DNA from: Melioribacteraceae bacterium
Lineage (GTDB): Bacteria; Bacteroidota; Ignavibacteria; Ignavibacteriales; Melioribacteraceae
Length of the DNA stretch: 64,000 nt
Assembly (NCBI GenBank): GCA_035362835.1
Contig: DAOSDY010000001.1
Span: 372,001-436,000 of the forward strand
Direction: 5' to 3'
Part shown: piece after piece, positions 16,749-25,747 of the stretch
Position numbering within the stretch: the first letter of the stretch is position 1
Layout of the letters: each line of letters opens with the position of its first letter
Position numbers and translations under genes: made by a program
The notes under the pieces: model-generated
What the model was told of the DNA's origin: nothing
What the model saw: the letters and a program-made list of their open reading frames with translations, nothing else
Databases searched by the model: none

Positions 16749-19154
16749 CTACTTATTAATAAACTGCATCGAAAATAATTTTGATCCTCGCATTCTAAAT
16801 TGAAGATGAACAGTTTTTCCTTCTAGTGAAGAAAGATCTTTTCCTTTGTTCAGCCATTCAACTTCATGCTCAACAGAATTAGTATTTATATAGACACAAT
16901 CATCAAGGCTATATCCGTCTACAGGTTTACCCGATTCATCAAGAATTCCAACCTGTGTAAATCCGGCCGCTGAAGTATTAATGTTCAAAACAAGTCTGTT
17001 ACCTTTAAACACAAACGATTTAGTAATTATTGTTCCTTCTTTTTCATATGGAGTATCCGCGGAGACAAACCCATCCAATCGTTGAACAACTCTGTAAACC
17101 GCGCGAAGATCATTATCTTTAGAGTAAGGCGAATGATATCTAGTATCTCCAAAGAAATACTGCCAAATTTCTTCACCGCGTCTGATCATACCGTGCCCGA
17201 TAAAAACCTGCTTAATATCATCGCCGTCATATTTACCGATTGGAATGTAGGTGGGGTTTGGATACCGCTTCCAGTCGACACCGTTTCTCGAGACTTCCAG
17301 CTGGATGTCGGTTGGTCCTGATCCGAAATTACGTTTTGCGTCGAATAGTGTAAAACGAGCAGGATTAGTTGGATCTTCATAATGAAAATAGATTACTGGA
17401 AAAGCCAGATAAGTATCAGGGGCCCATTCGTATTTATGAGCTTTAGGCACATATATGTCAGTCTCTTCAGGATCAATTCCTTTGCGGGGAGTAAAGATCC
17501 ATGGATATTCCAGGCCGAACCCGCCAGGTGTTAAAGGACCATTATCAAGATACCATGGAAATAACTTGTGAGTTCTGCGGGTTTTGGCAAGTGCAAGTTC
17601 CTCTTCCAGTGAAAGTGGCTTAAACGGCCATGGGTGTTTTATATCATCTGTAAGTGTCATAACAAAATCTCTTTCAGTATCTCCGCTCTGTGTAGCACCC
17701 ATATCAGTCCGGTGAAATGAAACATAAACCTGTTTCTGATCATCATAAAAAATATTTGATTGTGAACCTGAACGGAATGGAAGCACAGGTGTTCTTACTC
17801 TTGTAAAATTAAATCCGTCCGGTGAAGTCCAGATGTTAATACCTCTGCGGTGATAATCACTGATATATTTCCATCTCTCTTCAGGCGGCGCATTGGGATC
17901 AATAAATGTCATTCCCATAGCACAGGGTTCATCAATAGCGACATTTTTCTTCCCCTTATATAATCGGCCCAAATCCGGAGCTTCAAAATTTTTCCCGTCT
18001 TTTGAAACAAGGACACCAAGATAGTCGTCTTCAATACCCATGTACATTCTGATCAATCCGTTCTCATCTTCTACTACGTTAATATGTTTTCTGAAAGCAC
18101 CTTTAATTTCAGGAATAACTCTGTCAACATAGCGCGGAGAATTAACATTAAACGATACATTTTCCATCTCTTTCACAATAGCATCATCAATGAAAAGATA
18201 TTTCTTATCGAGGAGCTGCAGCGGAAGTTTTTCATTTTCGAATAAAAGCGGCGGACCTTTTTTAAGTTCGGTTCTTTGAATATTCTGATAGAGTGGAGAA
18301 AAACTTACGGGAACGTTAAAATCTGTTTTATAAATTTGTCCTTCCGAAAACCGGAGTTCATCAAGATTACCCGGCATTTGCTGCCGCCACAATCCATCTG
18401 TACCTAAACACATATAATCTTCTTCGCCTACCGGCAAAGATTTTATTGCTGCGGAATTCTGAAGTGGCTGAAGTTTTCCGTCTACAAAATGCTTCAACTG
18501 TTTTTCCGATGATGAATAGACAAAAGCATAATGATGCCACCCGCTTTCGATATGAGATTGTATAGTCAGCTTTGTACCGGACGGCTGATTGACAAGTGCA
18601 AATGATTTCAAGTCTTTTGAGACAAGAAGTTGTGTCACTTTGTTATTCTCGCCTCTTGGACCGGAACCGATCTCAAATATTACACCGTCTCCACCGGGAT
18701 TGTTAAAAGGTTCAAACCAGAACTCAACAGTCCATTCAAACTCTCCGAGATTAAGTTTAGTTTTAGTAGGATTAGTGAAACCGACTTCTTTTCGAAGATG
18801 GTTTTCACCGCTCGTCATAAATGCACAGAAATTTGCATTATACCATGAAAGAGGTTCAATTTTTCTTCCACTTTGTTTCTGCATTTTGACCAGCCCGTAT
18901 TTGGGATCGCGCCCTGGCGGAATTGGAATATCCGGCTTAAGAGAATAAGTTAAAGCATTACCAAATTTCCCTTTTACAATCTTTCCGCAAAAACCGATTA
19001 CAAACGGAAAATCATTATCGGAAATATCATTAATAACCGAACTTGGATAAATTCCCTGCTGCTCGTCAAAAGTCCAAAGGGCTGTAGTCTGCGCAATCTG
19101 ATTAACACATGTGATCAAGAGAATAATAATAATCCGGGTTAAGATCTTTTTCAT
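16749..19154 (-). CDS. LamG-like plus beta-propeller glycosidase-like protein B
   Basis: Protein of 801 residues and a paralogue of the 807-residue neighbour along its entire length: same signal peptide, LamG-like domain (FEWTVEFWFEP), propeller (VVEDENGLIRMY, GVLVSKDGKNF) and C-terminal sandwich ending FRMRGSKLFSMQF. A possible start at 19160 is a TTG; the ATG two codons later (19154) sits about ten bases after AAAGGA and is preferred. It is predicted to be periplasmic or surface exposed. Identical blocks spread over the whole length indicate a duplication followed by divergence, perhaps for two linkages in the same glycan. Confidence 0.7.
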   Translation of the reverse strand: MKKILTRIIIILLITCVNQIAQTTALWTFDEQQGIYPSSVINDISDNDFPFVIGFCGKIVKGKFGNALTYSLKPDIPIPPGRDPKYGLVKMQKQSGRKIEPLSWYNANFCAFMTSGENHLRKEVGFTNPTKTKLNLGEFEWTVEFWFEPFNNPGGDGVIFEIGSGPRGENNKVTQLLVSKDLKSFALVNQPSGTKLTIQSHIESGWHHYAFVYSSSEKQLKHFVDGKLQPLQNSAAIKSLPVGEEDYMCLGTDGLWRQQMPGNLDELRFSEGQIYKTDFNVPVSFSPLYQNIQRTELKKGPPLLFENEKLPLQLLDKKYLFIDDAIVKEMENVSFNVNSPRYVDRVIPEIKGAFRKHINVVEDENGLIRMYMGIEDDYLGVLVSKDGKNFEAPDLGRLYKGKKNVAIDEPCAMGMTFIDPNAPPEERWKYISDYHRRGINIWTSPDGFNFTRVRTPVLPFRSGSQSNIFYDDQKQVYVSFHRTDMGATQSGDTERDFVMTLTDDIKHPWPFKPLSLEEELALAKTRRTHKLFPWYLDNGPLTPGGFGLEYPWIFTPRKGIDPEETDIYVPKAHKYEWAPDTYLAFPVIYFHYEDPTNPARFTLFDAKRNFGSGPTDIQLEVSRNGVDWKRYPNPTYIPIGKYDGDDIKQVFIGHGMIRRGEEIWQYFFGDTRYHSPYSKDNDLRAVYRVVQRLDGFVSADTPYEKEGTIITKSFVFKGNRLVLNINTSAAGFTQVGILDESGKPVDGYSLDDCVYINTNSVEHEVEWLNKGKDLSSLEGKTVHLQFRMRGSKLFSMQFINK

Positions 19155-19171
19155 TATCAAATATTCCTTTA

Positions 19172-20041
19172 TTATTTAGAATTTTTTTCTACTGTTAGTT
19201 TTCCTGTTTCATCAATTGATACCAGATAATAATTTAATCCGTTTCCCTCTCCGAACGAGGCTGTTTCATAAACTGGAATCTCATTAAACAAAGTATCACT
19301 TATCCACATGTGACCGTGACCGACAAAGATTCCTTTTATATTAGATTTATACTTAGCCAGGATTGCAAAGAATTTCTCCTCATTCTCCGGTGTTGCGAGG
19401 TCTTTCGGTTTCGCCCAGATTTTGAAATTATCCGACTGGAGCGGATGATGGAAGAATAAAAACAGTGGCATATTGTCTTTCATCTGACCGGCAAGCCAGT
19501 TGAGCTGATCCGGATCGAACCTTTTATCAAGATACATCCCCCGCATACTATTAAGAACTATCATTTTGTAACCATTTAATTCAATTGAATAATAGGGTTC
19601 TAATCCGGATTGTTCCTTCCAGAGTTTTTCAATTTCATTAATTTCATCAACAGTAAACGGCGCATCGGAATCTTTGTTACGGTCAATTTTATAATCATGA
19701 TTGCCGAGAGCCATCAGGTACGGTTTCTTCAGTTCTTTTAAGATACTCGTTAGTTTCAAGGCGCGATTGTTATCAAATCCATCGCCTCCATTTCTATCGG
19801 AATAATAACTGGAAACATTATCGCCGGTAATTGCAAGAAAATCTATATCAGAAAATTTTTCATAGTTGATATCATTTATAAAAGTTTTAAGGCGCTCGTC
19901 CTTTGATTCATCATTGCTGATATGAATATCTGAAATAACAATAAATTTCAGCGGAACATACTGTGCAACTGTTGTCCCGGGGAGGATCAATAAAATAATG
20001 AGAACCAATGCGGAAAAAGTTCTTTTAAAATATTTATTCAT
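19172..20041 (-). CDS. exported calcineurin-like metallophosphoesterase
   Basis: Protein of 289 residues with a signal peptide (about 1-27, ending TVAQ) and the metallophosphoesterase signature set: SDIH (Asp38, His40), ITGDN, LGNHD, FFHHP and VGHGHM. These residues bind a di-metal centre that hydrolyses phosphomonoesters or diesters. A GTG at 20053 would add four residues, but the ATG at 20041 gives the better signal peptide. It sits inside the glycan cluster between a LamG-propeller gene and the FGE-fusion gene, so it could remove phosphate from a decorated glycan; the substrate is not predictable. Confidence 0.82.
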   Translation of the reverse strand: MNKYFKRTFSALVLIILLILPGTTVAQYVPLKFIVISDIHISNDESKDERLKTFINDINYEKFSDIDFLAITGDNVSSYYSDRNGGDGFDNNRALKLTSILKELKKPYLMALGNHDYKIDRNKDSDAPFTVDEINEIEKLWKEQSGLEPYYSIELNGYKMIVLNSMRGMYLDKRFDPDQLNWLAGQMKDNMPLFLFFHHPLQSDNFKIWAKPKDLATPENEEKFFAILAKYKSNIKGIFVGHGHMWISDTLFNEIPVYETASFGEGNGLNYYLVSIDETGKLTVEKNSK

Positions 20042-20087
20042 AATAAGTCTCACTCTAATTATTTAATTCTGAATACCTTCTTATAAA

Positions 20088-22916
20088 TTACTTTGTAAAT
20101 TCACCATCAGTAAAAACTGAATCGCTAATTAATTTTCCCTTTGAGTCCCATACTCTCGCTTTTCCTTCACACCTTAAATTTTTCCAATTTGATTCTGATC
20201 TTTTGACTCCATTGGGCCACCACTGTGTCCATATAGAAAAACTATTCTCTTGATGATTCCACTCCCAAAGTTTCAATCCGTTCAAATTCCAATATGATTC
20301 CATTCCATTCTTTCTGCCCATATTATAATTAACTTCGTACTGTTTACTTCCATTCATATAATACCATGTTTCTTTACCATGCAGAAGAAATCTTCCATCA
20401 TCACCAAATCCGCCCGAGTATTCGATTTTTATTTTACCGTTGTCATAGTACTCTTTATAATTTTTTACATCATTAAACTTTTTTGTTTTCGGTTGTAGAA
20501 GATCATTTTCGTTTATAATAGAATACGATGAATCAAGAATCCACTCTTCATTAAATTCGAAGTGGAGGCAGGGATGGGTCATAGAAGCCATAAGATGGAT
20601 CATACCATCGGGAGTTTGCGAAGCAACAGAATAACCGAGGGTTTCGCCCTTCATTTCCATCCTTCTAATTTCTGATTCGTGTTCCTGACCGCCCGGAATT
20701 TTTTTAATATGCCATGATTTTCCTTCATCATCCGATAAAGCAACAAATGCACCTCGCTCTTTAATATCAGGCGGTTGAAATCCATCGGATCTCTGAAAAT
20801 CGCTTGCTAAGAACAATCTGCCGCTTGAAAGCCGCATGATTGTCGGACGCTGATTGGTACCAAGCGTCGAAAACTGTGTCGAGGAAATTTTCCAGGTTAC
20901 TCCCATGTCGTTAGAAACTGAGAGAGGCATAAATCCATCAATATCAGATTGTTTGCCGCCGTAGCCGGCAATATCCCCGCTCTTCAAACGTATAAAAGAT
21001 GTATGTCTTCCACCTGTTCTTCCGCCAGTATCGAACCAGGTTTTTCCATTATCTGCAGATGTAACGAGAAGCGATGAAGGACCTAATCCATCCATTCCGA
21101 AAAAGATATTATTGTTCTTGTCTCTGAAAGCCGAGTTAATCGGCTGGGGTGTATGAGGTCCGAATTCATTTATCATTTCAGGATACTTCACACTGCTCCA
21201 TGTAGCACCGTTATCGGTCGAATTGATCCATTGAAACGGATACCGCCCGTCGAGATGGATATTCCCGAAGAAGAGCCAGAGATTACCGTTATCATTCCAG
21301 CAGAGAGGTGCAACATCGTTTACATCGGCAAAATCGAGAAAGCGTGAAGGCCAGTCCCACTCATCTGCTCCGTATCTCAGTCTCATTGCCGCAAGGGCTA
21401 CTTCAGGTTCGTCCTCGTAAGTTGATGTGTAGAAGATATAGAGAAGATCGCCGTTGGGAAGAGCCATCATCCCGGGGTCATGGTTATGGCGCGAGAAGTA
21501 AAGGTCGATACCGGCAGCATTCCGAATTTCTTTATCCACATTTTCTGGTGGAATGGGGAGAAGAAATCTTTTTCTGAAGTAAGGTTTATTTATTTTTCTG
21601 AAATTAGATCTATCGAAATTCTGTTTTACTCCCTGCATATTAAACGGAGGATCAAACTGAATCGGTTTAGAATCGGGCATGGGTGCTTGAACTACTCTGA
21701 ATCCAATGCTTGCAGAGTTTAATCTTGCGGTAAGCATACTTGAAAATCTGGATTCAATCTCAATATTATCATTCGTCGTGCAGGTAAAGGCATCCGAAGG
21801 AATGGATTCCATTGACTTGTCATCAATACTCCAATAGAAGCGCATAAAGGAATGCCGACCTTTCATTTTGATATAGTCGACTTCAATCTGATACCGCTTT
21901 CCGGCCCGGAAGAAAAATTCTCCGCTTCGGTCTTTATCTAGTCCCCATCCATCAATTATAGTCATTCCATCAATTCTTAATCTGATGCCGGCATCAACTT
22001 CAACCGAAATTGTAACATTCGCGGTAACAGGAGAAGCGATCTGACCGATCCACATTGCGGTAAAATCATCCAGGTTCTGCCAGTCAGTCCGATCCGAATT
22101 CAATTCATTTATCCGGGATATGGCAACGGGTTTTTGCATTTCTTTGTCATCATAAATAATACCAACCAAACCGGGCATGAATTGATCATATCCTTCGATA
22201 GTTTTTTCGGATCTGCTTTCACCGCTCTTATTAACGAATGAATTAAATGAAGGCGCTATTGATGAGCGATTTGCGGAACGTGAATAATATTCGTTTGGAT
22301 AGTCATATACTTTTAATTTATTATCGGGCAAACCGCCGCGGACAACCTTTGAAAATCCCCACGATAAACCGATTGGATCTGTCTGGTCTATAAACGGATA
22401 ATCACCATACCAGTCGTAACACCATTCGATTGGACCGGAGTGCATATTCTTAATACCGAACTGATTTGGCGTTTCATGATCGGGTCTTTTTTCACCTGAT
22501 GAAAAATCTGAAGTAGTTCCGGCTCTGCATACATATTCCCATTCCGCTTCGGTTGGAAGTCGATAATGTTTCCCTTCCTTAGCACTCAACCATTTACAAA
22601 ATTCCTCTGCATCATACCAGCTTATACCAGTAGCATAAGGTGAGTAACTTTCAAATCCATTATATTCTCTTTTAAACTGACGATATTGCTCGATAGTGAT
22701 TTCTGTTTCGGAGATATAAAAATCACTGCTGATCTTAACATTCCTTGTTGGATATTCATCAAACTGTCCTTTACCGGATAAATCGCCCATTAAAAAATTT
22801 CCTTTGTCAATCTTGATCATTTTGATTCCGATTGAATTGACAAAAGAATTTTCGGAATTAAGATTCATCCCGATTGATAGAGTAAGAATAATTAGCAACG
22901 AAAATATTTTATTCAT
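20088..22916 (-). CDS. mosaic protein: FGE-like domain with PA14 insert, sialidase propeller, MORN-like repeats
   Basis: Secreted protein of 942 residues with four modules. A formylglycine-generating-enzyme-like fold starts at about 30 (GNFLMGD, RLPTEAEWEY, VVRGG, RSANRSS at 213-219) and resumes at about 385-411 (SIGFRVVQAP). Between them a PA14-like domain (about 245-378: MPGLVGIIYDD, AGIRLRIDG, FFRAGKRYQIEVDY) appears inserted. From 430 to 790 a sialidase-type propeller carries four Asp-boxes (STDNGATW, SADNGKTW, SNDMGVTW, SDDEGKSW). The last 130 residues are MORN/YwqK-like repeats (YYDNGKIK, WWPNGVKR). The cysteines needed for formylglycine formation are missing around RSANRSS, so it is probably not a sulfatase maturase but a binding or hydrolytic protein. 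Confidence 0.72.
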   Translation of the reverse strand: MNKIFSLLIILTLSIGMNLNSENSFVNSIGIKMIKIDKGNFLMGDLSGKGQFDEYPTRNVKISSDFYISETEITIEQYRQFKREYNGFESYSPYATGISWYDAEEFCKWLSAKEGKHYRLPTEAEWEYVCRAGTTSDFSSGEKRPDHETPNQFGIKNMHSGPIEWCYDWYGDYPFIDQTDPIGLSWGFSKVVRGGLPDNKLKVYDYPNEYYSRSANRSSIAPSFNSFVNKSGESRSEKTIEGYDQFMPGLVGIIYDDKEMQKPVAISRINELNSDRTDWQNLDDFTAMWIGQIASPVTANVTISVEVDAGIRLRIDGMTIIDGWGLDKDRSGEFFFRAGKRYQIEVDYIKMKGRHSFMRFYWSIDDKSMESIPSDAFTCTTNDNIEIESRFSSMLTARLNSASIGFRVVQAPMPDSKPIQFDPPFNMQGVKQNFDRSNFRKINKPYFRKRFLLPIPPENVDKEIRNAAGIDLYFSRHNHDPGMMALPNGDLLYIFYTSTYEDEPEVALAAMRLRYGADEWDWPSRFLDFADVNDVAPLCWNDNGNLWLFFGNIHLDGRYPFQWINSTDNGATWSSVKYPEMINEFGPHTPQPINSAFRDKNNNIFFGMDGLGPSSLLVTSADNGKTWFDTGGRTGGRHTSFIRLKSGDIAGYGGKQSDIDGFMPLSVSNDMGVTWKISSTQFSTLGTNQRPTIMRLSSGRLFLASDFQRSDGFQPPDIKERGAFVALSDDEGKSWHIKKIPGGQEHESEIRRMEMKGETLGYSVASQTPDGMIHLMASMTHPCLHFEFNEEWILDSSYSIINENDLLQPKTKKFNDVKNYKEYYDNGKIKIEYSGGFGDDGRFLLHGKETWYYMNGSKQYEVNYNMGRKNGMESYWNLNGLKLWEWNHQENSFSIWTQWWPNGVKRSESNWKNLRCEGKARVWDSKGKLISDSVFTDGEFTK

Positions 22917-22931
22917 TATAAATAAAACCAG

Positions 22932-23714
22932 TTAAGTAATTGAAAAACTATTTAGGCAGAGATAATAGAGATCCTCGTTACCGGCTTCCGCTTTATGATA
23001 AACATTTCTTGGTATTGCAATAACGCTTCCGGCTTTTACATGGGCTGTTTCATTTCCGACTGTTACAGTTCCACTACCTTCAAGGATAAAAAATGTCTGC
23101 TCCTTTTCATCGTGCATTTCAATTTCGTTGTTCTCGCCGACATATCTGCGTACAAGATTTAATTCGAGATTAATGTTATTTGTACGGGGTATCAATGTGA
23201 CTGAGTGTTTATTAATCAATTCAGGTTTACTTATACTCAAAATATTGTTGAAAAATTTCCCGGGTAAAACTTCAATCATTGAATCACCTTCTGAAACTTC
23301 CGATTTACCTGATTCTGCCTGGAGTTTTCTGATCTGTTTGACTTTTTCAATATGGTCAGCAAAACTTGCATGACCTTCCTTATCCTGACTTATAAATACA
23401 TTAAAGAGCATATAGCAGAGTTTTTCGCTTGTGGTTGTAATTGTCTGGTGAACTAATCCGGCTGGAACATATGCCAGATCTCCCGGTGAAGCATCATATA
23501 CATCATTCCCTAAATGAATTTTTCCGACTCCATTGGTAACATAGAATAATTGAGTTTTATCATTGTGTTTATGAGGCGGACCGTCCTGATTCGGAGTCCA
23601 GCAATTCCATCCAACTTCAGTCAATTCAGTTTCACTCCGATCGATCAGTACTGTTATTTCGTTTAATCCGGCTACATCAAGTTTTTCCCCTTCAGTGAAA
23701 TAGCGTATAATCAT
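22932..23714 (-). CDS. two-domain cupin protein
   Basis: Cytoplasmic protein of 260 residues made of two cupin barrels. The first has His48-x-His50 and His89 as likely metal ligands, with Gln55 in the usual glutamate position; the second has His201, Glu205 and His240. Bicupins of this kind in sugar loci are often isomerases, lactone-forming enzymes or small-molecule sensors. It lies one base after the preceding gene's stop and has a good AAGGAG before its ATG, so it is in the same operon. The substrate is unknown; a role in handling a released sugar or uronate is an inference. Confidence 0.72.
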   Translation of the reverse strand: MIIRYFTEGEKLDVAGLNEITVLIDRSETELTEVGWNCWTPNQDGPPHKHNDKTQLFYVTNGVGKIHLGNDVYDASPGDLAYVPAGLVHQTITTTSEKLCYMLFNVFISQDKEGHASFADHIEKVKQIRKLQAESGKSEVSEGDSMIEVLPGKFFNNILSISKPELINKHSVTLIPRTNNINLELNLVRRYVGENNEIEMHDEKEQTFFILEGSGTVTVGNETAHVKAGSVIAIPRNVYHKAEAGNEDLYYLCLNSFSIT

Positions 23715-23715
23715 T

Positions 23716-25689
23716 TTAATAGCTCCTTGTTATAATATCATCGAGATTAAGAATTATGAGAGGGGATTTATAATCAGCACCCGGCTGATCATCCAGGTCG
23801 AAACCGGATTGAGAGCCGATACCCCGTTCGACAACCTGAGCCGGTATAAAATTTCTGTAAGGGCCGGTTCTGAAAATAATCCTTTCAACAAGACCTGTGC
23901 TTTCACCGAATTTAATTTCGTCCGGATATTTTATTCCGTTTACGGTTACAACGTACGATCCCTTCACACAATCAATTTCAAGGAGAACATGATTCCAGGA
24001 TTTCGGATCGATCTTTACAGGATCAACAGAAACTTTTTCGATATCGAAAGAGAGCCAGTCCTTATCGATCCGTAATTTAACAGGCCGGTTTCCTTTCTGA
24101 TCTTGAATCTCGACTTCTGGTGCAAATCCCTGGGGTATTTTTTCCCCCTGGAATTTAAATTCAATCACTTTTTTTGATGAAGACGGAAATATTCTTTCAA
24201 CGAAAGAATAATCGTATGGTTCTTCATCACGCAATTCCAAATAACTGTTTTGTAAGTCCGGATCCTTTATAATTGATATTGGTCCCCATTTCGGCATATA
24301 AACGCTCCATAATTTCAAGTCGCTTATTGAATTAACATTCTCAAAATTCTCATTTACTTCATTATCAACAGAACCAACAATTGGCGTTGGTGTTTTTGTA
24401 ATCCAGATATCTTCTTTATTTACACTATAAGTCATCCATAGATCATTACCGGGAGGATTACCGTTTCCTTCAATTATTCCCCTGAAGTACTGAACACCGG
24501 GATTTTTATGAATCCCCTGATATCTTCTAGTCGGAACTTCTCCGCGTAATCCGAATATTCTATCGAATGTATGCCCGTCGTCTCCAACAAGAGCGGTCAT
24601 GGGAAAACGGTTTCTTTTAGTGGGCGACTGATTATGAACAATTACATATCTACCATCATCAGTACGCTGTCCCCAGGTTTTTGCCCCCGTAGTAAGAATC
24701 GATTCATTCTTTACTATCGGTGTCCAGGTTTTTCCTTTGTCTGGACTTAAAGATGCATATTGATTTTTCCAGAGACCGACGATTACACCGTCGGGACGTG
24801 TATAAAAATTGAAAGCTTTACCGGCTCCGGCTGCTGTCGTAGATTTTTTCGAGAAAGTATCTCCGTCTGGAACCTGAGAAGGATCCATTGCAAAAAATCC
24901 GTCCTTACCGCGGTCTTCCTCCCACCATTGAAGAGTAATCAATTTATCGGATAAAAGACTCTCGCATGCGTCAAGAAACTCTTTATCCTTGCTCTCTTTA
25001 TAGAACGGGTAGTTTGTATTTTTTTCGTTCCATCCTACATGTCGGTTGTACCGGATAAAATAAACAGGTCCGAAAGTTCCGTCTGATTTAACTTCTCTCA
25101 CAATTCTTCCGATACCATTGCCGGCATTTGGAGAACGCCGCGGTGTCGCACAGTATCCAACAAATCCAAGTGTAAGGAGTTTTCCGTTCGGAGCAACATA
25201 CCATCCCATTCTCTGGTGATGAACCGCGAAAGTGCCGGCTGGAATTATTTCCCCGTCATCATTTATCTCCGGCAGAATGTATTCCGGGAAAGCGACAACC
25301 GGATCGCTCCAGCTGATTCCGTCTTTAGATTGGGTAATAAGAATACGGGTCGGAGGTGTATGCTCTCCGATTAGTCCGGATAGATATTGTAAATAGAATG
25401 TACCGTTCCAGTATGAAAGGTAAGGCTGATGATTGTATGTCCATCCCGTGATTCCGGGTTCTGAAGGATTGCTTCTGTTGGCACGAAATACCTGATAATG
25501 GTGAACACCAACTGCATGTGGAAGTCTGCCATCGTAAAACCTCTTATCCGGATTAAGTTGACCAGTATATTTAATTGGTTCTGTTAATGACTGTTCCAGC
25601 GAGGGGGGCATTACCTGCTGGGCAAAGATCAAATTCGTTAATGAGAAAATGGTTATTAGTGTTAAAAAAAATGCGGGTATTAATTTCAT
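23716..25689 (-). CDS. secreted beta-propeller plus beta-sandwich protein, possibly PL27-like lyase
   Basis: Protein of 657 residues with a signal peptide (1-23), an N-terminal propeller of the BNR/sialidase type (about 45-460, with TQSKDGISW, LSPDKGKTW) and a C-terminal beta-sandwich (about 480-640). The layout recalls family PL27 rhamnosyl-glucuronate lyases, which use two histidines; His64, His87 and His110 are candidates here, but this comparison is from memory and untested. It could equally be an exo-glycosidase of the sialidase superfamily. It has AGGTGA before the ATG and is followed at once by the bicupin gene. If it is a lyase, unsaturated uronic acids would be its products. Confidence 0.5.
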   Translation of the reverse strand: MKLIPAFFLTLITIFSLTNLIFAQQVMPPSLEQSLTEPIKYTGQLNPDKRFYDGRLPHAVGVHHYQVFRANRSNPSEPGITGWTYNHQPYLSYWNGTFYLQYLSGLIGEHTPPTRILITQSKDGISWSDPVVAFPEYILPEINDDGEIIPAGTFAVHHQRMGWYVAPNGKLLTLGFVGYCATPRRSPNAGNGIGRIVREVKSDGTFGPVYFIRYNRHVGWNEKNTNYPFYKESKDKEFLDACESLLSDKLITLQWWEEDRGKDGFFAMDPSQVPDGDTFSKKSTTAAGAGKAFNFYTRPDGVIVGLWKNQYASLSPDKGKTWTPIVKNESILTTGAKTWGQRTDDGRYVIVHNQSPTKRNRFPMTALVGDDGHTFDRIFGLRGEVPTRRYQGIHKNPGVQYFRGIIEGNGNPPGNDLWMTYSVNKEDIWITKTPTPIVGSVDNEVNENFENVNSISDLKLWSVYMPKWGPISIIKDPDLQNSYLELRDEEPYDYSFVERIFPSSSKKVIEFKFQGEKIPQGFAPEVEIQDQKGNRPVKLRIDKDWLSFDIEKVSVDPVKIDPKSWNHVLLEIDCVKGSYVVTVNGIKYPDEIKFGESTGLVERIIFRTGPYRNFIPAQVVERGIGSQSGFDLDDQPGADYKSPLIILNLDDIITRSY

Positions 25690-25747
25690 TGTATCACCTG
25701 TATTTCAATTATTTAATTCAATATTCTTTATCAGTAAAATAGTTACA

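Noticed and set aside
20088..22916. Sulfatase-maturing FGE for the two sulfatases
   Set aside because: The fold is present but the catalytic cysteines are not, and the domain is interrupted by PA14.
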